Below, in pieces: positions 41,547 through 48,812 of a DNA stretch of 53,681 nt. How positions within the stretch are numbered: position 1 is the stretch's first letter; the number at the start of each line of letters is the position of its first letter. The notes under the pieces are model-generated. The model saw only the letters and a program-made list of their open reading frames with translations. It was not told where the DNA came from and made no database searches. The DNA is taken from assembly GCA_964507795.1 (NCBI GenBank), contig CAZDQV010000002.1, positions 1 to 53,681 of the forward strand. Direction: 5' to 3'. The DNA is from UMGS973 sp964507795. Its GTDB lineage: Bacteria; Bacillota; Clostridia; Peptostreptococcales; Anaerovoracaceae. Position numbers and translations under genes: made by a program.

Positions 41547-42930
41547 GGCTCTTTTCGTACCTTTCTACAACTTCATCAATGCCGCCTGCCATCAGGAACA
41601 GCTGCTCAGGAATCGCATCATGCTTACCGTCGAGAATTTCTCTAAAGCCTCTGATAGTCTCCTTGAGCGGTATATATGTACCTGGTGTTCCTGTAAACTG
41701 CTCAGCTACACTGAAAGGCTGCGACAGGAATCTCTGAATTTTTCTTGCTCTGTTTACTACAAGCTTATCCTCTTCGGAAAGTTCATCCATACCCAGGATT
41801 GCGATAATATCCTGTAAATCCTTGTATCTTTGAAGTACCTCCTGAACACCTCTTGCCGTATTGTAATGCTCTTCGCCGAGTATCAGAGGATCCATTATTC
41901 TCGATGTTGAATCAAGCGGATCAACTGCAGGGTATATGCCCAGTGCCGTAATGGCTCTCGAAAGTACGGTAGTGGCATCAAGATGCGCAAATGTTGTAGC
42001 AGGAGCAGGGTCTGTAAGGTCATCTGCAGGCACATATACTGCCTGAACTGATGTGATGGATCCTTTTTTGGTTGATGTAATTCTCTCCTGCAACGCACCC
42101 ATCTCTGTAGCCAGCGTTGGCTGATATCCAACCGCCGACGGCACTCTGCCAAGAAGCGCCGATACTTCTGATCCTGCCTGCGTAAACCTGAAGATATTGT
42201 CTATGAACAGAAGCACGTCCTGTCCCTCTACATCTCTGAAATATTCCGCCATTGTAAGGCCTGTAAGTGCAACTCTCATTCTTGCTCCGGGCGGTTCATT
42301 CATCTGCCCGAAAACCATGGCTGTTTTTTCGATTACTCCTGAATCTATCATTTCATAATAGAGATCATTGCCCTCTCTTGTTCTCTCACCTACGCCCGCA
42401 AAGACGGAAATACCACCGTGCTCTTTGGCTATATTATGAATAAGTTCCTGTATTAATACTGTTTTGCCTACTCCTGCACCGCCAAACAATCCAACCTTAC
42501 CGCCTTTGGTATATGGTGCTATAAGGTCAATTACCTTGATGCCTGTTTCAAATATCTGTGCAGATGTGTCCTGCTCCTCAAAGCTTGGTGCAGGTTTGTG
42601 TATAGAACTTTTGGTTTCTGTAACCACCGGCTCTTTGCCATCTATGGTTTCACCTATTACATTAAACAGCCTGCCAAGGACTTCAGGTCCTACAGGTACA
42701 CTGATAGGGCCTCCCGTATCGCTTGCCTGCATGCCTCTTCTGAGCCCGTCTGTAGAAGATAACGCAACGCATCTTACAACATCATCACCTATATGCTGCG
42801 CAACTTCTGCAACAATAGTTCTGCCTTCATACTCAATATTGATTGCATTAAGCAAATCCGGCAGCTGCTCCGGTTCAAATTTGATATCTATAACCGGTCC
42901 TATAATCTGATGTATTATTCCTTTGCTCAA
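41539..42930 (-). CDS. atpD: ATP synthase F1 subunit beta
   Basis: A 463-residue catalytic subunit. Walker A GGAGVGKTVLIQELI (about 149-163), catalytic Glu in GVGERTREGNDLY, the Walker B strand VLLFIDNIFRFTQAGSEVSALLGR, and PAVDPLDSTSR are all intact; DELSEEDK is the conserved rotor-contact loop. It binds and makes ATP at the alpha-beta interface. 16 bp downstream of atpG. Confidence 0.98.
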   Translation of the reverse strand: MSKGIIHQIIGPVIDIKFEPEQLPDLLNAINIEYEGRTIVAEVAQHIGDDVVRCVALSSTDGLRRGMQASDTGGPISVPVGPEVLGRLFNVIGETIDGKEPVVTETKSSIHKPAPSFEEQDTSAQIFETGIKVIDLIAPYTKGGKVGLFGGAGVGKTVLIQELIHNIAKEHGGISVFAGVGERTREGNDLYYEMIDSGVIEKTAMVFGQMNEPPGARMRVALTGLTMAEYFRDVEGQDVLLFIDNIFRFTQAGSEVSALLGRVPSAVGYQPTLATEMGALQERITSTKKGSITSVQAVYVPADDLTDPAPATTFAHLDATTVLSRAITALGIYPAVDPLDSTSRIMDPLILGEEHYNTARGVQEVLQRYKDLQDIIAILGMDELSEEDKLVVNRARKIQRFLSQPFSVAEQFTGTPGTYIPLKETIRGFREILDGKHDAIPEQLFLMAGGIDEVVERYEKSHG

Positions 42931-42946
42931 AACAAGTTACCTCCTG

Positions 42947-43810
42947 TTATTTTTGTGCTTCTGCACCGGCAACAATTTCAATTATCTCATCTGTAATCTG
43001 TGCCTGTCTTGCACGGTTATAGTATTGGGACAGGTTGCCAAGCATCTCCGAAGCATTATCTGTAGCGTTTTCCATAGCAAGTCTTCTTGCCGCATGTTCA
43101 CATGTTGCAGACTCTACTACAGCCGCATAAATCATCATTTCAACATATTTGGGTACCAGATAGTTGAAAACTTCTTTTACTGACGGTTCGTATTCAACTT
43201 CCTGATCATGTATCAGAACATCAGGGTCAGGCTGTATCTCAAACGGAAGCAATATAACGTTTTTGACTTCCTGATCGATAGAGTTTTTGAATCCTGTATA
43301 AATCAGGACTATTTCATCAATCTCACCTCTGTCATACATATCTATTATTGGCTTTGATATTTCTCTGGTCTCAAGGAATGATATATCTTCAGGAGGAGCC
43401 AGATATTCTTTGTATATCTCGTATCCTCTTTTTTCGAAATATTCCTTGCCCTTGGTGCCTATAGCCACAATCACCGGCTTTTCCCAGTCTTCTTCAAAGT
43501 CCTTTTCGGCTTCTTTGATTATACTGTTGTTAAAGCCGCCACAAAGGCCTCTGCAGCTTGTAACTACTATATAGCATGTGGTTTTTACTTCCCTGTTGCC
43601 TGCCAGATATTCAGGAGGAACCTCACTGTTGTTGTTGAATATCTCCTCAATGGTATGTGTGATGAAGTTAAAATATTCAGTGGTTTTTTCAAAAGTCGCC
43701 TTGGCTCTGCGCAGCTTTGCTGCAGACACAAGCTTCATGGCATTTGTAATCTGCATTGTGCTGGATACACTTTTAATCCGTCTTTTGATGTCCTGCATAT
43801 TTTCGCCCAT
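42947..43810 (-). CDS. atpG: ATP synthase F1 subunit gamma
   Basis: A 287-residue central-stalk subunit with the two terminal coiled helices (IKRRIKSVSSTMQITNAMKL VSAAKL at the N-terminus; MENATDNASEMLGNLSQYYN R at the C-terminus) and the middle SCRGLCGGFNNSI strand. The ATG at 43810 is 8 nt after AAGGGGG; an ATG four codons later is also possible. Between atpA and atpD in the usual order. Confidence 0.96.
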   Translation of the reverse strand: MGENMQDIKRRIKSVSSTMQITNAMKLVSAAKLRRAKATFEKTTEYFNFITHTIEEIFNNNSEVPPEYLAGNREVKTTCYIVVTSCRGLCGGFNNSIIKEAEKDFEEDWEKPVIVAIGTKGKEYFEKRGYEIYKEYLAPPEDISFLETREISKPIIDMYDRGEIDEIVLIYTGFKNSIDQEVKNVILLPFEIQPDPDVLIHDQEVEYEPSVKEVFNYLVPKYVEMMIYAAVVESATCEHAARRLAMENATDNASEMLGNLSQYYNRARQAQITDEIIEIVAGAEAQK

Positions 43811-43835
43811 CAGACATTCCCCCTTTCACTGCATA

Positions 43836-45347
43836 CTATTTATCGTCAAATGTTTTTTTGAATTCTTCTATTGCATCCTTGAGAAATTCTTCGGTTTCCT
43901 CATCCAGCTTGCCACTTTCTCCAATTCTTCTTTTGACCTGAGGATAGTGGATATCCATGAATTCAATAAACTGTTTTTCGAAATCTTTGATTCTGTCGTG
44001 CGATATATCTTCGAGATAGTAATTGATTGCGGCATATAGTATCATTACCTGGTCTTCAACCTCTACAGGTGAATACTGTCCCTGTTTTAATACTTCCATC
44101 AGCACAGCACCGTGATCAAGTCTTGCTTTGGTTTCCTTGTCAACATCCGATCCAAACTGTGCAAAGCTTGCAAGCTCAGTATACTGTGCAAGTTCAAGCT
44201 TGATCTTACTTGCAACCTGCTTCATTGCTTTAATCTGTGCATTGCCACCTACTCGCGATACCGAAATACCCGCATTTACCGCAGGTCTCTGACCTGAGAA
44301 AAACAGCTCCGTTTCAAGAAATATCTGCCCGTCTGTAATTGAAATTACGTTTGTAGGTATATATGCTGATACGTCTCCTGCCTGCGTCTCTATAATCGGA
44401 AGGGCTGTAATGGAGCCTCCGCCGAGCTCATCAGAAAGTCTTGCGGCTCTCTCAAGAAGCCTTGAATGAAGATAGAATACATCTCCCGGATAAGCTTCTC
44501 TTCCGGGCGGTCTTCTAAGCAGCAGCGACATTGCACGATATGCCACTGCATGCTTTGACAAATCATCATATATAATCAGGACGTCCCTGCCCTGATACAT
44601 GAAATGCTCTGCCATGGCACATCCCGCATAAGGCGCGATATATTGAAGAGGTGCAACTTCACTGGCCGTAGCTGATACAACAATGGTATAATCCATTGCA
44701 CCTTTATTTTCAAGGTTTTGAACAAGCTGTGCAACCGTTGATTTCTTTTGGCCTATTGCAACATATATGCAAATTACATCTTTGCCTTTTTGATTGATTA
44801 TTGTATCTATTGCAATGGCTGTTTTGCCTGTCTGTCTGTCACCTATGATAAGCTCCCTCTGGCCTTTGCCTATAGGAATCATCGAGTCTATTGCCTTGAT
44901 GCCTGTCTGCAGCGGCTGGTTTACTGATTTTCTCTGTAATACGCCGGGCGCAGGATATTCAACAGGTCTGTGAGCCTCGGCTTTGATATCTCCCCTGCCG
45001 TCTATAGGCTGCCCCAGAGGATTTACTACTCTACCTATTAGGCCTTCTCCTACAGGGACTTCTACGACTGTGCCTGTAGGCTTGACAATATCTCCTTCTT
45101 TGATACCTGTATCAGGACCCATTATTACGGCACCTACATTATCCTCTTCAAGATTCAGCGCCATGCCATAGACTTCTCCGGGAAATTCCAGAAGTTCTCC
45201 TGACATGCAATTTTCGAGCCCGTATACTCTGGCTATGCCGTCACCCACCTGAATTACTGTTCCAAAATCAGAAATCTCAAGTGCGTTTTTGTAGTTAAGT
45301 ATTTGCTGTTTAATGACAGCACTTATTTCTTCAGGACGTAAATTCAT
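43836..45347 (-). CDS. atpA: ATP synthase F1 subunit alpha
   Basis: A 503-residue non-catalytic nucleotide-binding subunit. P-loop GDRQTGKTAIAIDTI (about 169-183), DDLSKHAVAYRAMSLLLRRP PGREAYPGDVFYLHSRLLER, and ISVSRVGGNAQIKAMK are present. The short N-terminal helix (EEISAVIKQQI) that contacts subunit delta is kept. 14 bp after atpH. Confidence 0.98.
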   Translation of the reverse strand: MNLRPEEISAVIKQQILNYKNALEISDFGTVIQVGDGIARVYGLENCMSGELLEFPGEVYGMALNLEEDNVGAVIMGPDTGIKEGDIVKPTGTVVEVPVGEGLIGRVVNPLGQPIDGRGDIKAEAHRPVEYPAPGVLQRKSVNQPLQTGIKAIDSMIPIGKGQRELIIGDRQTGKTAIAIDTIINQKGKDVICIYVAIGQKKSTVAQLVQNLENKGAMDYTIVVSATASEVAPLQYIAPYAGCAMAEHFMYQGRDVLIIYDDLSKHAVAYRAMSLLLRRPPGREAYPGDVFYLHSRLLERAARLSDELGGGSITALPIIETQAGDVSAYIPTNVISITDGQIFLETELFFSGQRPAVNAGISVSRVGGNAQIKAMKQVASKIKLELAQYTELASFAQFGSDVDKETKARLDHGAVLMEVLKQGQYSPVEVEDQVMILYAAINYYLEDISHDRIKDFEKQFIEFMDIHYPQVKRRIGESGKLDEETEEFLKDAIEEFKKTFDDK

Positions 45348-45361
45348 GCTTACCTCCTCCT

Positions 45362-45898
45362 TTATACTCTGATTTCCGAAGCCATTTTGTTTAATCTGCT
45401 TCTGATACTTGTATCTATTATTTTGCCGTTTACAAGTATCTTGACTCCTCCTATGAGAGACGCATCTGTCCTGTTTTCGAGAAACACTTTGCCGCCCATA
45501 AGCCTCGCTGTCTGTTTTTCAAATTCATCAAGTCTCTGTCTGTCAAGAGGCTCCACCGAATATATAGTGCCTTTAATTATGCTTTCTCTGTTATCATAAA
45601 GCCTGCCGTATACTCTCATGATTCTATCAAAATGGGTAAACCTGCCTTTGTCTATCAATATGCACAAGAAATTCACAAGCTCCGGCACCAGCTTACCATC
45701 AAATATATCGCACAGTAGAGATTTTTTTTGCTCACCTGCAATAGCAGGACTTTTGAGGAGCATATTAAGCTCAGGCTCCGCTTTTAACAGGTCTGCCAGA
45801 AAGCATCCTTCTTCGAGAATTTCCCTCTGTTTGCCTATGTCGGCAGCCGCCTGATACAAAGCTGTACCATATGTCAGATCTACTGTCAATTCTGCCAT
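45362..45898 (-). CDS. atpH: ATP synthase F1 subunit delta
   Basis: A 178-residue subunit of the peripheral stalk (OSCP family). N-terminal helical bundle (YGTALYQAAADIGKQREILE), the LLKSPAIAGEQKKSLL segment, LVNFLCILIDKGR, and the C-terminal strand LIGGVKILVNGKIIDTSIRS RLNKM, which is the family signature. The start overlaps the atpF end by 13 bp. Confidence 0.95.
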   Translation of the reverse strand: MAELTVDLTYGTALYQAAADIGKQREILEEGCFLADLLKAEPELNMLLKSPAIAGEQKKSLLCDIFDGKLVPELVNFLCILIDKGRFTHFDRIMRVYGRLYDNRESIIKGTIYSVEPLDRQRLDEFEKQTARLMGGKVFLENRTDASLIGGVKILVNGKIIDTSIRSRLNKMASEIRV

Positions 45899-46392
45899 TG
45901 TGAAGTACCTGCCTTTTCTAATACTCTGTCTATAATTTCATTTTGCCCTTCTATTGCAATCTCTTTTTCGAGAATCTGCTCAGCAGCAAGAAGTGCAAGC
46001 TGACCTATCTGCTCTCTTACTTCCTTCAAAGCTTTTTCTTTTTCACGTTGTGCTTCCCTTTCGGCATTCAGTTTTATTCTTGCAGCCTCAGCTCGTGCAT
46101 CTTCTATTATCGTATTTGCCTGATCATCAGCTCTAAGCTTGGCCGATTTCACTATTTCTCTGCTTTCGGCTTCGGCTCTTGCAAGTTTTTTGGTATATGC
46201 CTCATATTTTTCATCAGCCTTACGGTTGGTGGCATCAGCATTGCTGAATGCGTCTTCAATCGCCTGTTTTCTTTTTTCGAGTGCACCAAGAAACGGTTTG
46301 TACAGGAATTTACCCAGAACCGCAACGAGAATCAGGAAGTTTATGATAACAAATATCAGCTCTTTAAGACTAATTCCCAATGCTTCCAACAT
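45886..46392 (-). CDS. atpF: ATP synthase Fo subunit b
   Basis: A 168-residue peripheral-stalk subunit: one N-terminal membrane helix (LIFVIINFLILVAVLGKFLY, 13-32) ending in KPFLGALEKRKQAIEDAFSN, then a long charged helix (40-145) rich in Ala, Arg and Glu that dimerises, and a short C-terminal end that contacts delta. Between atpE and atpH. Confidence 0.94.
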   Translation of the reverse strand: MLEALGISLKELIFVIINFLILVAVLGKFLYKPFLGALEKRKQAIEDAFSNADATNRKADEKYEAYTKKLARAEAESREIVKSAKLRADDQANTIIEDARAEAARIKLNAEREAQREKEKALKEVREQIGQLALLAAEQILEKEIAIEGQNEIIDRVLEKAGTSQWQN

Positions 46393-46421
46393 AACAGAAG
46401 CCCTCCTTGTTCTAGTTTAGG

Positions 46422-46649
46422 TTACATCTTTGCCAAAAGCAGGAATGCAAATACGAGTCCGTAAATAGTGATTGATTCCATGAATGCAAATGTAAGTATC
46501 ATATTTGTACGAAGTGTGCTCATCATTTCAGGCTGTCTTGCCATCCCTTCAAGCGCCTTACCACCTGCTATACCCATACCTATTCCGGGGCCTATAGCTG
46601 CAAGGCCGATTGCCAAACCTACTGCAATTGCAATTAATCCAGTTGTCAT
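46422..46649 (-). CDS. atpE: ATP synthase Fo subunit c
   Basis: A 75-residue hairpin of two membrane helices joined by the polar loop ARQPE (38-42). Helix 2 holds the ion-binding Glu in MESITIYG. The Ser after Glu and the later Tyr are those of sodium-binding c-rings, but the helix 1 Gln of that signature (GPGxGQG) is Met here (GPGIGMGIAGG), so the coupling ion cannot be decided from sequence alone. The ATG at 46649, after AAGGAGACAATCAT, is used; the longer frame to 46730 is without support. Confidence 0.95.
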   Translation of the reverse strand: MTTGLIAIAVGLAIGLAAIGPGIGMGIAGGKALEGMARQPEMMSTLRTNMILTFAFMESITIYGLVFAFLLLAKM

Positions 46650-46744
46650 ATGATTGTCTCCTTTTCTATTTATTTGAGCCAAAACCCGGCTCTTTCCCTG
46701 CCGCATGCAAAACATAAATACGGCACTCAATAACTTATTTATAT

Positions 46745-47410
46745 TTACAGGTGCTCTTCAACTTCACAAGCTTCCTGTATATATATCGCTGTCAAAAGTG
46801 AGAATACCAGTGCCTGTATAAGTCCAAGCAATACAACCAGCAGCTGCATTACTACAGGCAATCCTATCGGACATATGTCAAAAAATGCTCCGATAACCTG
46901 TTCATCTCCATAAGTATTACCATAAAGTCGGAATGTGAGTGATACCGGCTTGATGAATTCATCCATCAGAAGCAGAGGAAATATGAAAACAAACGGTTTG
47001 AAAAGTCTTTTGAATGTGCCAAGTCCTCTGTGCTCCCTGATGCCTATTGCCTGTATGGCGACAAACACGATAATCGCCATGCCTGCAGGGAAGTTGATAT
47101 CACTTGTCGGCGCCTGAAACCCCGGTGCCTCACCTGCCAGAGGCAAAAGCCCGGAATAGTTGCATATAAGGATATAGATAAACAGTGTCGCTATAAGGGG
47201 AAAATACCTGCCACACAGATGCTCTCCCATAACTCCTGTAAAGAAATTGTGGAGTTTTTCTATTCCCATCTCTATCATATTCTGAAATCCGGACGGTATC
47301 ATTTCAATCCTGCGGCTTGCTATAATTGCAATCACACAGATTATAATTGTGATAACTGCACTGGTTATCATCGAGTCCGTCATTCCTATGTCGTAGAGTT
47401 TTGCTATCAT
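46745..47410 (-). CDS. atpB: ATP synthase Fo subunit a
   Basis: A 221-residue membrane subunit with five to six helices forming the ion half-channels. The essential Arg is in VSLTFRLYGNTYGD (about 165-178); the MIPSGFQNMIEMGIE segment and the C-terminal LLGLIQALVFSLLTAIYIQE helix are typical. 95 bp upstream of atpE, 7 bp after the AtpI-like gene. Confidence 0.96.
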   Translation of the reverse strand: MIAKLYDIGMTDSMITSAVITIIICVIAIIASRRIEMIPSGFQNMIEMGIEKLHNFFTGVMGEHLCGRYFPLIATLFIYILICNYSGLLPLAGEAPGFQAPTSDINFPAGMAIIVFVAIQAIGIREHRGLGTFKRLFKPFVFIFPLLLMDEFIKPVSLTFRLYGNTYGDEQVIGAFFDICPIGLPVVMQLLVVLLGLIQALVFSLLTAIYIQEACEVEEHL

Positions 47411-47417
47411 AAACCTG

Positions 47418-47726
47418 TCACTCCTCCCGGATATGCTGCATTACTTTTTTGATTGGTGCAAGCTTGCCTGCAATGCTGAGCCCGACAGCTGCTCCAAACA
47501 GTGCAGCTACAAAGCTGAAAAATATGATATCACGCAGCAGAAACACAATCGCCAGCGCAGCCACATTAATGACATTGCTTATAATCATCCTAATATATAC
47601 ATAAGATGATGTGATTTCACTGCTTTGAGGTGCTTTGGCTGTTTTGTGCCAGAGCACGTAATATTTGATTGCTCCGATGAGCCCTCCAAAAGCAAGTCCT
47701 GCAAGCGCTCCCCATATATATTCCAA
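47418..47726 (-). CDS. atpI: ATP synthase subunit I-like protein
   Basis: A 102-residue protein with three to four membrane helices (YIWGALAGLAFGGLIGAIKYY at the start; MIISNVINVAALAIVFLL; SFVAALFGAAVGLSI) and a basic C-terminus. Position directly ahead of atpB, size and topology identify it as the AtpI-type assembly or ion-uptake factor, though sequence conservation in this family is low. First gene of the atp operon. Confidence 0.78.
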   Translation of the reverse strand: MEYIWGALAGLAFGGLIGAIKYYVLWHKTAKAPQSSEITSSYVYIRMIISNVINVAALAIVFLLRDIIFFSFVAALFGAAVGLSIAGKLAPIKKVMQHIREE

Positions 47727-48106
47727 AATATTACTCCTAAAAAATATAGATATTGCACAAGCTCAGGGAACTCTGACAATATCATTTGATTTCGTTTATA
47801 TACAGCTGTTTATTGCTGTTTTACTATAATGTTATTCCCTTAAGATGCTGTTTTCAATTATACTATTTTTTATCAAAAAAGTAAAGCGAACCGCCAACAT
47901 TTATTTTTACAAAAAGACTCGAGTGTCGCAAATTAATGATTTTTTGCCTCTTTTTGCGCGTTGCTTTGCACATTAAAATTCACTAACTTGCTAAAATTAT
48001 TGTTTGCAGGCATTCGTACTATGTTTGTTTTGTGAAAATTCTTGTAATTGACATGACTCTAATTTACAATATATATACTGCAAAATCATGCCGCCGGAGG
48101 TGCATT
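47727..48106. promoter_or_regulatory. Divergent intergenic region of the atp and ABC transporter operons
   Basis: About 380 bp without a gene. For atp (minus strand) a TATAAT lies at 47857-47862 in the context AGTATAATTG, with no convincing -35 box. For the ABC transporter (plus strand) TTGACA at 48048-48053 is followed 18 bp later by TATATA (48072-48077), with the start codon 30 bp further. The AT-rich centre (47880-48000) shows no other structure that I can support. Confidence 0.5.
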
Positions 48107-48808
48107 ATGAGTTATGTGAAATTTGAAAGCGTCAGGAAAGTCTATCACATGGGAGAAGTGAACATAGAAGCCTTACATGATGCAAGTTTTGAAATAGAAA
48201 AAGGTGAAATCTGTGTTATAACTGGTGCTTCAGGCGCAGGCAAAACAACTCTGCTCAATATTCTCGGAGGCATGGACACACTGACAGATGGCAAAGTATA
48301 TCTCGACGGCAGGGAAATCTCCGCACTTTCAGAGCGCGATCTGACATCATACCGGCGATACGATATTGGATTTGTCTTTCAGTTCTATAATCTGGTTCAG
48401 AATCTGACTGCTCTCGAAAACGTCTCGCTTGCAACTCAGATATGCAAAAACCCTTTGGACAGCATGGAGGTGCTGAAACAGGTTGGGCTCGAAAACCGCA
48501 TGAACAACTTTCCTGCGCAGCTTTCGGGAGGAGAGCAACAGAGGGTTGCAATAGCAAGAGCTCTTGCCAAAAACCCAAAGCTTCTTCTTTGCGATGAACC
48601 TACAGGTGCACTTGATTACAACACAGGCAAATCCATACTGAAGCTTCTTCAAAACACCGGCCGCAAGACAGGCATGACCATAGTCATAATCACCCATAAT
48701 CTCGCCCTGACACCTATGGCGGACAGGGTCGTGCATATCAAAAATGGTACTGTCAGTTCGGTTGAAACAAACAAAAATCCAGTTTCTGTTGACTTGATAG
48801 AGTGGTAA
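48107..48808 (+). CDS. ABC transporter ATP-binding protein, MacB/LolD type
   Basis: A 233-residue ATPase starting MSYVKFESVRKVYHMGEVN. Walker A GASGAGKTTLLNILGG (about 40-55), Q-loop FVFQFYNLVQNLTALENV, signature LSGGEQQRVAIARAL, Walker B LLLCDEPTGALD, switch His in IITHN. The short MacB/LolD/FtsE-like type pairs with FtsX-like permeases. The ATG at 48107 has GGAGG 7 nt upstream; the open frame to 48032 includes the promoter region. The permease gene starts 4 bp after the stop. Confidence 0.94.
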   Translation: MSYVKFESVRKVYHMGEVNIEALHDASFEIEKGEICVITGASGAGKTTLLNILGGMDTLTDGKVYLDGREISALSERDLTSYRRYDIGFVFQFYNLVQNLTALENVSLATQICKNPLDSMEVLKQVGLENRMNNFPAQLSGGEQQRVAIARALAKNPKLLLCDEPTGALDYNTGKSILKLLQNTGRKTGMTIVIITHNLALTPMADRVVHIKNGTVSSVETNKNPVSVDLIEW

Positions 48809-48812
48809 AAAA

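Noticed and set aside
45943..46464. 173-codon open frame on the plus strand
   Set aside because: Antisense to atpF; Phe/Ser/Cys-rich and without a ribosome binding site.
47880..48050. Possible riboswitch or small RNA ahead of the ABC transporter
   Set aside because: AT-rich with no stable conserved fold visible; it lies upstream of the predicted promoter, so it is not in the transporter leader.
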